The translations under genes were made by a program, and so were the position numbers. This document shows positions 17,317 to 26,085 of a stretch of DNA of 64,000 nt, piece by piece; within the stretch, counting starts at the first letter, position 1; each line of letters opens with the position of its first letter. The notes beneath the pieces are model-generated. The model did not search any database. It had not been told where the DNA came from and saw only the letters and a list, made by a program, of their open reading frames with translations. The stretch is from Bacillus sp. ISL-7 (lineage in GTDB: Bacteria; Bacillota; Bacilli; Bacillales_B; DSM-18226): positions 62,001 through 126,000 of the forward strand of contig NZ_JAGGQW010000031.1 of NCBI RefSeq assembly GCF_018613065.1, given 5' to 3'.

Positions 17317-18612
17317 TTAGTTTCCGGAAATAGTTTCTGTTATCACATCTTCTAAAATCGTTAATCCTATATCTAGTACATCTTCTTGAATATTAAGAGG
17401 CAGCATTAATCGGATCGTTTGCCCGCTTACACCGCAGTTCATAATGAGCAATCCATTTTCCAGTGCTTTCGATTTAATTTTCGGTACTAAGAAAGCAGCA
17501 GATTGCGAATCAAATTCAATACCAATCATCATGCCGACTCCTCGAACTTCAACAATGCCCGGTAAATGTCCTACCGAATTATGAAGTCGACCGACAATCT
17601 CGGCACCGAGTTTAGCACTCCGTTCTACTAGCTTCTCTTCCTCAATAACCTCAATGTTTGCCAATGCCGCAGCACAAGAAACTGGATTTCCTCCAAATGT
17701 CGAACCATGACCGGCCGTCGGCCATTTTTCATGAAGCTCACGACTTGCTACAATGGCACCAAGAGGCATTCCGCCGGAAAGGGCTTTTGCCAGTACTAAA
17801 ATATCAGGAGTCACATTCGCATGCTCTGCCGCGAACATCTTGCCTGTACGGCCAAATCCTGTTTGTACTTCATCAAAGATAAGTAAAATGCCGTGTTCCT
17901 CTGTAATCTTTCTTAACTCCTGCAAAAAGCTTGGCGGTGCCGGATAATAGCCGCCTTCACCCATTACCGGTTCAATGATGATAGCCGCCACACGTGAAGG
18001 ATCCACGCGTAGATCGAACAATTTTTGAAGCTGATTCAAACAATACTCTTCAGCTTCTTCTTCTCTAATGTTTTTCAGCTGGCTGGGATACGGATATGGA
18101 ACGTGATACACCTCACCTAAAATCGGTTCATAAAAACGGCGGTATTTAGAGCTTGATGCCGTAATCGCTGTTGCTCCTAATGTACGGCCATGAAACGATC
18201 CTTCAAAAGCAATGATGGCGGGTCTCCCTGTGGCCGCCTTTGCTAGTTTAAGTGCACCGTCGATAGCTTCAGCTCCCGAATTGGAGAAAAAGACAGTGTC
18301 TAGATTTCCTGGTGTGATTTGAGCAAGCTTTTCTGCCAAATTCGCTGCCGTTTCATAATAACCATAGTTCAATCCAAGATGAATCAAATTTTCAGCTTGC
18401 TTTTTAATGGCTTCCACCATTTTTTCGTTCGTATGCCCGACTGCATTGACGGCCACTCCTGAAACAAAATCGATATATTCCTTTCCGTCTGTTGTCCAAA
18501 ATTTGGCGCCATGCGCTTTTTCAATGACAAGCTCCGTTACCCTTGTCATGACCGGTGATAAATGCTTTCGTGCTTTTTCTTGAATTTCGTTTGTTTTACT
18601 TTGTAATTTCAT
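17317..18612 (-). CDS. Class III aminotransferase, GABA-aminotransferase type
   Basis: PLP-dependent class III aminotransferase of about 431 residues. FFSNSGAEAIDGALKLAKAATGR and FHGRTLGATAIT lie in the first half, LIFDEVQTGFGRTGKMFA near 230, and the PLP lysine in LAKALSGGMPLGAI near 260. I choose the ATG at 18612, which has AAAGGAT seven bases upstream and overlaps the preceding gene by 17 bases. A good fit is conversion of GABA to succinate semialdehyde, just ahead of the aldehyde dehydrogenase, but acetyl-beta-lysine is possible too. Confidence 0.85.
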   Translation of the reverse strand: MKLQSKTNEIQEKARKHLSPVMTRVTELVIEKAHGAKFWTTDGKEYIDFVSGVAVNAVGHTNEKMVEAIKKQAENLIHLGLNYGYYETAANLAEKLAQITPGNLDTVFFSNSGAEAIDGALKLAKAATGRPAIIAFEGSFHGRTLGATAITASSSKYRRFYEPILGEVYHVPYPYPSQLKNIREEEAEEYCLNQLQKLFDLRVDPSRVAAIIIEPVMGEGGYYPAPPSFLQELRKITEEHGILLIFDEVQTGFGRTGKMFAAEHANVTPDILVLAKALSGGMPLGAIVASRELHEKWPTAGHGSTFGGNPVSCAAALANIEVIEEEKLVERSAKLGAEIVGRLHNSVGHLPGIVEVRGVGMMIGIEFDSQSAAFLVPKIKSKALENGLLIMNCGVSGQTIRLMLPLNIQEDVLDIGLTILEDVITETISGN

Positions 18613-19981
18613 ATGCCTCATCCTTTCTAAATTGGCCCTGGAATATCGATAATGATTCATCTAGTATTCTCACAATTTCATCAATTTCTATTTTCGTGAC
18701 ATTTAAAGGAGGACTGATGATAAAGTGCTCCCCCATGGTGCCGTCAATTGAACCGGAACCGGGATAAAAAACCGCACCGAGTTCCGTCGCAATTCCATTC
18801 AATCTTTCAGCAGCTTTTTCAGTTGGATTGAACAATAGATCCTGCTCACGATCCTTCACAAGCTCCATACCGATTAAAAGCCCTCTGCCCCGAACATCAG
18901 ATATATAAGAATGTTTTTGCTTCAGTTCCATAAGACGGTTGAAAAGGTAGGTCCCTTGTTTTTTGACGTTTTCCAGCACCATATCTCGCTCATATACGTC
19001 TAATGCAGCAAGACCCGCTGCCACTGCCACAGGATGCCCGCTATAGGTATAGCCGTGAATAAATTTCCCGTCACTGTTTTGAATGAGTCCATCGATTAAC
19101 CGTTCATGAACAATCATTCCGGCCAGCGGAGCATATCCTGCCGAAACCCCTTTTCCAAACGTGATGATATCAGGTTCGATTCCAATCTGTTCTGTCGCAA
19201 AGTTGGTACCAGTACGGCCAAATCCAGTCATCACTTCATCGATAATTAAGACGATTTCGTAACGATCACACAGCTCTCGAACTTTCTCAAAATACCCCAG
19301 CGGCGGTGGAACAGCACCTTGCTGGCTTCCGACAATCGGTTCGGCGATAAATGCCGACACGTTCTCAGGACCAATTTCTAAAATGGTTCTTTCAATATCC
19401 GTTACACACGTCCAGTTTTGTTTGGAGAGACAATCATCTTTTTGACGATCGTATGGACATCGGTGGCAGTAAGGAGAATAGACATGGGCATAGTTTAAAA
19501 GATTAGGAGTGTATGCATGCCTTCTTTTAACGTCTCCTCCTGCTGATAAAGAGCCGATGGTGTTTCCGTGATACGATTGCCATCGCCCGATCACCATGTG
19601 TTTTTGGGGTCTCCCGGCGTCCCTATGATATTGCCTCGCCAGCTTCAAAGCACTTTCATTTGCTTCGGAGCCTCCGGTTGTAAAATACACTTTATTTAAA
19701 TGGCCGGGGGCCATTTTTCCGATTGTTTCAGCCAGTTCATGCAACGCTTTCGTCTCGAAGCGCATTGTATGGACGAAAGCTGCTTTTTTTGCTTGTTCTG
19801 CCATGGCCTCTCCTATAGAACTAATCCCATGGCCCAAGTTGGCTGCAACCGCTCCCGAGCAAGCATCCAAATATTTTTTCCCGTTCTCATCTATGAGATA
19901 GACCCCTTCACCGTGGGTAATAATCGGGTACTCCTTTTTTAAATCACGATGAAACACGTAGTCTTTTTTTATTCCATCCAT
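18596..19981 (-). CDS. yodT: YodT-like class III aminotransferase
   Basis: Class III aminotransferase of about 461 residues, close to B. subtilis YodT of the kamA operon. It has FTTGGSEANESALKLARQY, SYHGNTIGSLSAGG, LIIDEVMTGFGRTGTNFA and the PLP lysine in TFGKGVSAGYAPL. A Cys cluster CHRCPYDRQKDDC near residue 200 is shared with YodT-type enzymes. The ATG at 19981 follows GGTGGTGGAAAG and overlaps the thiolase gene by 13 bases. It is the best candidate to transaminate N6-acetyl-beta-lysine to 3-keto-6-acetamidohexanoate. Confidence 0.82.
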   Translation of the reverse strand: MDGIKKDYVFHRDLKKEYPIITHGEGVYLIDENGKKYLDACSGAVAANLGHGISSIGEAMAEQAKKAAFVHTMRFETKALHELAETIGKMAPGHLNKVYFTTGGSEANESALKLARQYHRDAGRPQKHMVIGRWQSYHGNTIGSLSAGGDVKRRHAYTPNLLNYAHVYSPYCHRCPYDRQKDDCLSKQNWTCVTDIERTILEIGPENVSAFIAEPIVGSQQGAVPPPLGYFEKVRELCDRYEIVLIIDEVMTGFGRTGTNFATEQIGIEPDIITFGKGVSAGYAPLAGMIVHERLIDGLIQNSDGKFIHGYTYSGHPVAVAAGLAALDVYERDMVLENVKKQGTYLFNRLMELKQKHSYISDVRGRGLLIGMELVKDREQDLLFNPTEKAAERLNGIATELGAVFYPGSGSIDGTMGEHFIISPPLNVTKIEIDEIVRILDESLSIFQGQFRKDEAYEITK

Positions 19982-21159
19982 CTTTCCACCACCATTGCCA
20001 TTCCTAATCCTCCTGCCACACAAATCGTTGCAAGGCCATATTGCCGCTTTTGTTTTTCAAGCTCATGACATAATGTAGTGACGATTCTTGCACCGGAGCA
20101 CCCAAGTGGATGCCCTAAGGCAATCGCTCCTCCGTTTACATTCACTTTATCTCCTTTTATGTCCCATTCTTTTAAACAAGCAAGACTTTGAGCGGCAAAT
20201 GCTTCATTTAATTCAATCAAATCGATATCCTCCAAAAGAAGACCCGCTTTTTTCAAAGCAATTTGGGATGCAGGAACCGGACCAATTCCCATTTCTTTTG
20301 GTGATACACCCGCTGCAGCAAAGGAACGAATCCTTGCCATCGGAACCACTCCAAGTTGTTTCGCTTTTTCTTCCGACATCAACAGCAGCATCGAGGCGCC
20401 ATCATTTCTTCCGGATGAGTTTCCGGCAGTTACCGTACCATTCTTTTGAAACACAGAACTTAATGTTCCTAACTTTTCAATGTCCGTCAATCTTGGGTAC
20501 TCATCTATCGCAAAGTGTCTAATCCCCTTTTTCCCTTCCTTTACCGGAACAGGAATGATTTCTTCTTCAAAATGGCCCAATTCAATTGCACGTTTCGATT
20601 TTTGCTGACTCGTGAAGGCAAATTCATCTTGTTCACGGCGGCTAATGTTATATTTTTCAGCCAGCCACTCAGCTGTTTGCCCCATCGTGAAACGGCCGTA
20701 TATCTCCTCCGGCTGCGATTTTGGCTGACTTTCCGTATTTGAATCATACAGCGTCATATCTCCCATCTTGTGGCCGAAACGAGTGCCAACCATATAATGA
20801 GGCGCTTGCGACATATTTTCGACGCCTCCTGCTAAAACGACTTCCGCCTGACCAGTCAAAATGGACATCGCCCCGTTAATGACAGCCTGCATGCCCGAAC
20901 CACACTGACGATGAACAGTATAAGCAGGAATCGATTCTGGAAAATGGGACTGTAATGCCGCGACTCTTGCAATATTCGGAGCATGCGCACTCTGCTTTGT
21001 TTGGCCGACGATGACTTCATCGACAATATTGGCACCGTATCCGGAAGCAGAAAGATTATTTTTCATGATGAGAGATACGAGCTCTTCTGGAGGCGTATCT
21101 GCCAGTGATCCGCCGAAGCTTCCGATAGCAGTCCGAAACGCATTTACGATTACAACCAC
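19969..21159 (-). CDS. Acetyl-CoA acetyltransferase-type thiolase
   Basis: Thiolase of 396 residues. The acylated Cys is in [11 protein letters not shown] near 87, followed by a [13 protein letters not shown] motif near 118. [10 protein letters not shown] and [11 protein letters not shown] with the second Cys lie near the C-terminus. The GTG start at 21159 overlaps the stop of the CoA-transferase beta gene. It is absent from the B. subtilis kamA operon as I recall it. In this cluster it would cleave 3-keto-6-acetamidohexanoyl-CoA to acetyl-CoA and 4-acetamidobutyryl-CoA. The annotation as AtoB or FadA is equally compatible with sequence. Confidence 0.87.
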   Translation of the reverse strand: MVVIVNAFRTAIGSFGGSLADTPPEELVSLIMKNNLSASGYGANIVDEVIVGQTKQSAHAPNIARVAALQSHFPESIPAYTVHRQCGSGMQAVINGAMSILTGQAEVVLAGGVENMSQAPHYMVGTRFGHKMGDMTLYDSNTESQPKSQPEEIYGRFTMGQTAEWLAEKYNISRREQDEFAFTSQQKSKRAIELGHFEEEIIPVPVKEGKKGIRHFAIDEYPRLTDIEKLGTLSSVFQKNGTVTAGNSSGRNDGASMLLLMSEEKAKQLGVVPMARIRSFAAAGVSPKEMGIGPVPASQIALKKAGLLLEDIDLIELNEAFAAQSLACLKEWDIKGDKVNVNGGAIALGHPLGCSGARIVTTLCHELEKQKRQYGLATICVAGGLGMAMVVERWME

Positions 21160-21821
21160 TATGCAGTCACCTCTTTGCCTCTATTGAAAGATTCAGCAAT
21201 TTGAAAGGGTGCGTCCGTTTTCTGTTGAACTTCCTCAAGGGAAGTTCCAGGGGACAGCTCAATAAGATGAAGTCCATCTTCCTTTACAGCGAACACCGCC
21301 AAATCGGTAATAATTAAATCCACTATTCGTTCCGATGTGATCGGATAGGTTAATTCCTTGACAATTTTTGACTCTCCCTGGTTAGAAGTATGCATTGTTG
21401 TTACGATTACCTTTTTGGAGCCTTCCAATAAATCCATCGCCCCGCCTACACCAAGAACACTTTTTCCTGGGACGGCCCAGTTGGCGATCCGGCCAATTGC
21501 ATCGATTTGCAGCACACCAAGAATCGAAACGCTTACATGTCCGCCGCGAATCATTGCAAAAGAGGAAGCGCTATCAAAATAGGATGACCCTTCCAATACT
21601 GTGACAGGAAGTTTTCCTGCATTGACAAGATTTTGGTCAATATGCTCTGGATCAGGCGTAGGACCTACTCCAAGAATGCCGTTTTCAGAGTGTAAAAAAA
21701 CTTTAACATCTGATGGAATGTAATCAGCCACCAGCGTTGGAATCCCTATCCCCAAATTGACGATATCCCCATCCTTCAATTCCTTCGCCGCTCTTGCAGC
21801 AATGTATTGTTTCACGTTCAA
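21159..21821 (-). CDS. yodR: 3-oxoacid CoA-transferase, subunit B (YodR/AtoA type)
   Basis: Beta subunit of 220 residues. It carries the conserved NLGIGIPTLVADY near 22-34 and the catalytic Glu in HSENGILGVGP near 44-54. GGAMDLLEGSKKVIVTTMH lies near 125. The TTG at 21821 follows AAGGGCGGGAAC, two bases after the alpha gene stop. With the alpha subunit it would move CoA to 3-keto-6-acetamidohexanoate; B. subtilis YodS/YodR sit in the same operon context. Confidence 0.87.
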   Translation of the reverse strand: MNVKQYIAARAAKELKDGDIVNLGIGIPTLVADYIPSDVKVFLHSENGILGVGPTPDPEHIDQNLVNAGKLPVTVLEGSSYFDSASSFAMIRGGHVSVSILGVLQIDAIGRIANWAVPGKSVLGVGGAMDLLEGSKKVIVTTMHTSNQGESKIVKELTYPITSERIVDLIITDLAVFAVKEDGLHLIELSPGTSLEEVQQKTDAPFQIAESFNRGKEVTA

Positions 21822-21822
21822 G

Positions 21823-22479
21823 CTAGTTCCCGCCCTTCACAACGATAAAATCAACGTATAAATGAGGAGTCACAATTTCTTCAGGAGAAATTTGGCCTAC
21901 CTCCACAATCTCGTCCACCTCGGCAATAACCACATCCGCAGCTGTTGCCATCATCGGATTGAAGTTTCTTGCCGATTTGTTGTAGATGAGATTTCCTAAT
22001 TGATCCGCTTTTTTCGCTTTAATTAAAGCAAAATTGGCTTTAAGCGGCTCTTGGAACACATATTTTTTACCGTTAAGGGTACGCTCTTCTTTGTTTTCGG
22101 CGATTTTTGTTCCTACGCTGACCGGTGTATAAAACCCTCCTAGTCCCCCACCACCCGCTCGAATGGCTTCAGACATCGTTCCCTGAGGGAGAAGCTCCAC
22201 TTCCATTTCCTTATCCTGATAAGCCTTAACCACCTCCGGGTTGCTTGTAAAATACGAACCTATCGCTTTTTTCACTTGCTTTTGCCGTACTAAAACTCCA
22301 AGACCTCTGCCTGGTTCACCAAGGTTATTACTAATAATCTCTAAGTCTTTCACTTTCGTTTGCGCCAAAGCGGCTATTAAACTAAGCGGACTTCCTACAA
22401 GTCCAAATCCACCTACCATAATTCGAGAGCCGCTTTTAACCTTTTTTACAGCTTCTTCGCATGTAATCAGCTTGCTCAT
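21823..22479 (-). CDS. yodS: 3-oxoacid CoA-transferase, subunit A (YodS/AtoD type)
   Basis: Alpha subunit of 218 residues: a glycine-rich SGSRIMVGGFGLVGSPLSLI at 16-36, NLGEPGRGLGVLV near 51 and EVDEIVEVGQISPEEIVTP near the end. It is the first gene after a long hairpin that separates it from the DUF3870 gene. Its partner follows immediately, so the pair forms one heteromeric enzyme. Confidence 0.87.
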   Translation of the reverse strand: MSKLITCEEAVKKVKSGSRIMVGGFGLVGSPLSLIAALAQTKVKDLEIISNNLGEPGRGLGVLVRQKQVKKAIGSYFTSNPEVVKAYQDKEMEVELLPQGTMSEAIRAGGGGLGGFYTPVSVGTKIAENKEERTLNGKKYVFQEPLKANFALIKAKKADQLGNLIYNKSARNFNPMMATAADVVIAEVDEIVEVGQISPEEIVTPHLYVDFIVVKGGN

Positions 22480-22536
22480 GTTTTTTTATCCCTGCCTCTC
22501 CATCGACTTTTGTGGGTGTAACAATTCGTTAAAATA

Positions 22537-22620
22537 AAAAACCGAGCAAAACATAAATCTCTATAAAGAATGTCGTTCCAACGAACATTCCTTACAAAGA
22601 GTTCATGTTTGCCCGGTTTT
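22537..22620. terminator. Long imperfect hairpin between the DUF3870 gene and the CoA-transferase genes
   Basis: An 84-base inverted repeat whose arms start AAAACCG.GCAAA.CAT and meet at a GAATGT/ACATTC core with loop TCGTTGGAACGA. It ends in T-runs on both strands. As a leftward signal it lies inside the presumed operon, so it could be a partial terminator, an attenuator or an mRNA-processing site. Confidence 0.6.
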
Positions 22621-22669
22621 AATAAGACCATGGGAAGAGGTCATCTTCCCACTTTATTATAACCAAACG

Positions 22670-22999
22670 TTATGTATTCATTTGCTTCACATTATCCCAG
22701 TAACGTTGAACTGCAGCTTGTAGAGCCACAATGATCGCTTGCTGGGATGGAGCAAAATAAAAACTTTGAATTCGTTTAATCAACTGCTCGACACCGTCTT
22801 CAAGACAGTATCCTATCAGCAGTTTTTGAAAATAATTTTTAGTTAGTTCAGTTACGAATGTGAATTCAGCTCCGATAATCTTATGATCTTTCAGATTCAC
22901 TTCGAGAACAATTCCCGCATGCTTATACATTTCATACATGGAAGTTCCCTGTGGAGCTTTTGCATATCCTGTAACAATCACTGTTTCCAGTGTTTGCAT
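22670..22999 (-). CDS. DUF3870-family protein
   Basis: Small protein of 109 residues beginning MQTLETVIVTGYAKAPQGTS. It has a compact alpha/beta look with no membrane segment and ends with a helical GYCLEDGVEQLIKRIQSFY region. I recognise the DUF3870 pattern, whose function is unknown. The ATG at 22999 follows GGTGG eight bases upstream. Its strong sigma-A promoter and CcpA-like site make it the first gene of the lysine unit, separated from the rest by a long hairpin. That suggests a sensory or metabolic role linked to lysine or acyl-CoA, which is inference. Confidence 0.7.
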   Translation of the reverse strand: MQTLETVIVTGYAKAPQGTSMYEMYKHAGIVLEVNLKDHKIIGAEFTFVTELTKNYFQKLLIGYCLEDGVEQLIKRIQSFYFAPSQQAIIVALQAAVQRYWDNVKQMNT

Positions 23000-23045
23000 G
23001 CTATAATCCACCTTTCAAAAATCCACTGAACATGTTTCTAACACG

Positions 23046-23074
23046 AGTATACGGGTCAGAATAAACAATGTCAA
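23046..23074 (-). promoter_or_regulatory. Sigma-A promoter of the lysine catabolic unit
   Basis: On the minus strand the -35 TTGACA (23074-23069) and the -10 TATACT (23051-23046) are separated by 17 bases, a near-perfect vegetative promoter about 45 bases before the DUF3870 start. Confidence 0.85.
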
Positions 23075-23101
23075 TGTGAATATTTTAAATTTTCAAAAAT
23101 G

Positions 23102-23115
23102 TTAAAGCGCTTTCA
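23102..23115. promoter_or_regulatory. CcpA (cre)-like operator
   Basis: TTAAAGCGCTTTCA differs from the Bacillus cre consensus TGWAANCGNTNWCA mainly at position 2. It lies about 30 bases upstream of the -35 of the DUF3870 promoter, which suits catabolite control of the lysine genes by activation or repression. Confidence 0.5.
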
Positions 23116-23214
23116 CTAACAAGAAAGAGCTTACGACTATTTTTTAGACCTATACACAATAAATAGATTATTCTCCCCTGTATGTTAAAATCCTTCTAGA
23201 AAAATTTGAATTTT

Positions 23215-24096
23215 TTACCAACCACGTTCCTGCATTCGCGCTTCAGGAGACAGAGTTGAAATCTCAATACCTTTCATTGCAATTCCAAGATTTTTTGAAA
23301 TCTCTGCAATTAGTTTATAGTCCTTATAGTGGGTTGTTGCTTCCACGATAGCTTTAGCGAATTTTGCGGGGTTATCAGATTTGAAGATTCCAGAACCAAC
23401 AAATACTCCATCAGCACCTAATTGCATCATAAGTGCAGCATCAGCAGGCGTTGCTACTCCACCAGCTGCAAAGTTTACTACAGGTAGACGTCCGTGACGC
23501 TTAATCTCTAGAAGAAGTTCATATGGAGCTCCAAGTAGCTTAGCCTCTGTCATCAATTCATCTTCACTCATTGTAGCGACTTTACGTACTTGTGCATTTA
23601 CCTTACGGATATGGCGAACAGCTTCTACGATATTACCAGTTCCCGGCTCTCCTTTTGTACGAAGCATGGATGCACCTTCACCTATACGGCGTGCTGCTTC
23701 GCCAAGATCACGGCAACCACAAACAAATGGAACAGTGTAATCATTTTTATTTAGATGATACTCTTCATCTGCTGGTGTTAAAACTTCACTCTCATCAATA
23801 TAATCAACACCCATTGCTTCAAGTACTCGGGCTTCTACGATGTGTCCGATACGTGCTTTTGCCATAACTGGAATAGACACCGCATTCATAACTTCTTCAG
23901 TAATTCGTGGATCTGCCATTCTTGCTACTCCGCCACTTGCACGGATATCAGAAGGAACGCGCTCCAATGCCATTACAGCTACCGCTCCTGCTTCCTCTGC
24001 TATTTTTGCTTGCTCAGCATTCACAACGTCCATAATGACGCCGCCCTTTTGCATTTCAGCCATACCTCTTTTTACACGATCCGTACCTGTTTTCAT
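23215..24096 (-). CDS. pdxS: Pyridoxal 5'-phosphate synthase lyase subunit
   Basis: PdxS (YaaD) of 293 residues, which builds PLP from ribose 5-phosphate, glyceraldehyde 3-phosphate and ammonia. Conserved parts include [13 protein letters not shown] at the start, the catalytic lysine in [10 protein letters not shown] near 81, [12 protein letters not shown] with the second lysine near 149, and [14 protein letters not shown] near 210. AAGGAGGCTT precedes the ATG. Its usual partner pdxT (ammonia supply) is absent. It lies beside genes for three PLP enzymes and behind a sigma-54 promoter, so it is probably a dedicated or second copy. It could also use free ammonia. Confidence 0.92.
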   Translation of the reverse strand: MKTGTDRVKRGMAEMQKGGVIMDVVNAEQAKIAEEAGAVAVMALERVPSDIRASGGVARMADPRITEEVMNAVSIPVMAKARIGHIVEARVLEAMGVDYIDESEVLTPADEEYHLNKNDYTVPFVCGCRDLGEAARRIGEGASMLRTKGEPGTGNIVEAVRHIRKVNAQVRKVATMSEDELMTEAKLLGAPYELLLEIKRHGRLPVVNFAAGGVATPADAALMMQLGADGVFVGSGIFKSDNPAKFAKAIVEATTHYKDYKLIAEISKNLGIAMKGIEISTLSPEARMQERGW

Positions 24097-24172
24097 TGTT
24101 AAGCCTCCTTAGATGATTATAAACGTACCTACTTCTTTTAACAGGAAAATCTTTAATTTTCACTTATAAACT

Positions 24173-24189
24173 TGCAATTACCGTGCCAA
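24173..24189 (-). promoter_or_regulatory. Sigma-54 (SigL) promoter before pdxS
   Basis: The minus strand reads TTGGCACGGTAATTGCA: the -24 element TGGCAC and -12 element TTGCA with GG and GC exactly 12 bases apart. All invariant positions of the sigma-54 consensus are present. The predicted start lies about 65 bases before the pdxS ATG. No terminator is evident between pdxS and the DUF3870 gene, so transcripts may run into the lysine genes. Confidence 0.75.
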
Positions 24190-24314
24190 TATTAAAAACA
24201 CCTATTTGTTCACTATTTGTGGAAACAACATGCAAAATTTATTGGCACCATCCTTGTTTTTTTTGCAGGTAAACCGCAAAAATTTCGTTGAATTTTAGAG
24301 GGGTAATAGATTTT

Positions 24315-24375
24315 GCCACCAGTCTGCCACCAATTTTAATTATTACGTGACCAATATGTGACCAAAGGTGTGACC
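24315..24375. promoter_or_regulatory. Candidate upstream activator sites for the sigma-54 promoter
   Basis: GCCACC at 24315 and 24326 and GTGACC at 24347, 24358 and 24370. The steps within each group are 11, 11 and 12 bases, about one helical turn. The cluster lies 126-186 bases upstream of the -24 element, the normal range for an NtrC-type activator. No such activator gene lies in the window. Confidence 0.45.
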
Positions 24376-24414
24376 TGTTATTTTGTAATATGATATAAAT
24401 GCATCCTTTTAACG

Positions 24415-24445
24415 AAAAAAAGAAGTACTGCTTGAGTACCTCTTT
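24415..24445 (-). terminator. Terminator after the MFS gene
   Basis: Minus strand GAGGTACT / AGTACTTC with a five-base loop and a run of seven T, 25 bases after the stop. Confidence 0.8.
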
Positions 24446-24469
24446 GAAAACATTTAAATTTAGATTGTG

Positions 24470-25723
24470 TCAAGCCCTTAAACGCTCTAGTTCATTATTT
24501 AGCTCACCATTTACGGAAGATTGTCTTTTATCCTTAAAGAGGAAGAAGAATACTACTGCGACGATTGCCGCAACTACTGCCGGATAAGTCCAGAAAGCTT
24601 GCCATTGAGCAAGAGAAGCGGTTCCAGTTTCCGTGACTGTTTGATTAAAGAGATTTCCAGCAAAATAGGATCCTACAAACATACCAATACCCTGAGTAAA
24701 CATAATAATTAATCCTTGCGCTTGACCCTTTATTTTTTCATCTGCCACTTCATCAGTATAAAGGTATCCTGAAACAAAGAAAAAGTCCCAACATAATCCG
24801 TGTAAGGCAATACCAATATACATTAATGGTACGATTCCTTCAGGTGCACCAAACGCAAATAACGACATCCGTAATACCCATGCGAGCATGCCAACTAAAA
24901 ACATCCATTTGAATCCTAATTTGCGATAAAAAAAAGGAAGTAACAACATAAATATCACTTCAGATATTTGACCAATTGTCATAACGGATGAAACATCTTT
25001 CACTCCAGTATCACCAAGAAATACTGAGGTAAAAGACATGTATGTTGCATGATCTAGGAAAAGCACTGTTGTACATAATATAAATACTAAATAGTAACGA
25101 TTTTTTAACAATTGCAGTGCATCAAGACAAAATATGTCTCTTAGGGATAACGGTTTCCCTTTACCAGGCGCCGGAGTGTTTGGCAAGGTAAAACTGTATA
25201 GGCCAAGCAGAATTGACATAACAGCACCGATTTGTAGAGCAACTGGGCTACCTGAAAAACCAAGGCTTCCAATTAAAACGCTTGCAACGATAAACCCAAG
25301 AGTTCCGCATACACGGATAAATGGAAAGGCTTTAACTGGGTTTTGAACATTATGAAAACTTATATTATTCGTTAAGGAATAAGTCGGATTAAAACACAAC
25401 ATATAAAGAAACATTAGCCATAAAAAGGCGGTTCCATTATTTGAATAGATTTGTACCGGAAGAAACCATAACAAGATACCTCCAACAATATTAACAATCC
25501 CTAACATTTTTTGAGATGGAAAGAATCGGTCCGAAATCATACCTATGAAAATCGGAGAAATAATAGCTGCAATACCACCAATCGAGTACGCAGTACCAAT
25601 TATAGAAGATAGTCCATGTTTACTAAGAATATAACCCAAAGTAGCCAACCATGTACCTAGGGTAAAGTATTGAAAAAACATCATTGCTGAGAGACGTGTA
25701 ATTATATATGAATTACGTTGCAA
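24470..25723 (-). CDS. MFS transporter, nucleoside:H+ symporter-like
   Basis: Major facilitator of about 417 residues with 12 predicted helices, resembling the nucleoside/H+ symporter and xanthosine-type subfamily (SAMMFFQYFTLGTWLATLGYIL at the start, GIAAIISPIFIGMISDRF near 50). The TTG at 25723 follows AGGAGTGAAAAAT. The longer frame to 25804 has no ribosome site. It follows the zinc-ribbon gene and a PhyH oxygenase gene in the same direction and probably imports the compound, or a product of it, that the oxygenase handles. Substrate unknown. Confidence 0.8.
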   Translation of the reverse strand: MQRNSYIITRLSAMMFFQYFTLGTWLATLGYILSKHGLSSIIGTAYSIGGIAAIISPIFIGMISDRFFPSQKMLGIVNIVGGILLWFLPVQIYSNNGTAFLWLMFLYMLCFNPTYSLTNNISFHNVQNPVKAFPFIRVCGTLGFIVASVLIGSLGFSGSPVALQIGAVMSILLGLYSFTLPNTPAPGKGKPLSLRDIFCLDALQLLKNRYYLVFILCTTVLFLDHATYMSFTSVFLGDTGVKDVSSVMTIGQISEVIFMLLLPFFYRKLGFKWMFLVGMLAWVLRMSLFAFGAPEGIVPLMYIGIALHGLCWDFFFVSGYLYTDEVADEKIKGQAQGLIIMFTQGIGMFVGSYFAGNLFNQTVTETGTASLAQWQAFWTYPAVVAAIVAVVFFFLFKDKRQSSVNGELNNELERLRA

Positions 25724-25800
25724 ATTTTTCACTCCTATTAATAAAATTACCAGGGTTTTGCCAATAAAACTTATCTGAACTGTGTACAGCAGTAATTCGA

Positions 25801-26085
25801 TCAATGGACTCTGTATACATTTTTCATGTGGCAGGATGCAGATGCCTTAGCCTCTCTTTCCTGCTTGTGAAAACAACTCATTGTGCATTTCATTCTTTTT
25901 GAATTAAGACACTCTACTGAAAATGCCGAATCTTCCTTTTTTGACACCATCTCAAAAGTAAACGATTTTGAACAATTATCACAAGTGTTGACATAAGATT
26001 CAAATTGTTCTTCTATTTTCTTACCACAATTTGTACAAGTTTTACTAGGTAAATTCTTAAAAAATTCTGTCATTTTAATCAGCAT
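25801..26085 (-). CDS. Small zinc-ribbon protein (copy 1, intact)
   Basis: Protein of 94 residues, unrecognised. It starts MLIKMTEFFKNLPSKTC and has two CxxC knuckles (CTNC and CDNC) spaced 15 residues apart. A second Cys/His-rich part (MKCTMSCFHKQE and ASCH) follows. The ATG at 26085 is eight bases after GGAGG. A shortened relative lies at 32115-32282, also downstream of a PhyH gene, so the pairing is not chance. A degenerate CcpA-like sequence (26126-26139) lies upstream. Possible roles include metal handling or protein-DNA contact. Confidence 0.65.
   Translation of the reverse strand: MLIKMTEFFKNLPSKTCTNCGKKIEEQFESYVNTCDNCSKSFTFEMVSKKEDSAFSVECLNSKRMKCTMSCFHKQEREAKASASCHMKNVYRVH

Noticed and set aside
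24239..24254. Second sigma-54-like sequence on the plus strand (TTGGCACC...TTGT)
   Set aside because: The invariant GC at -12 is missing and no rightward gene follows.
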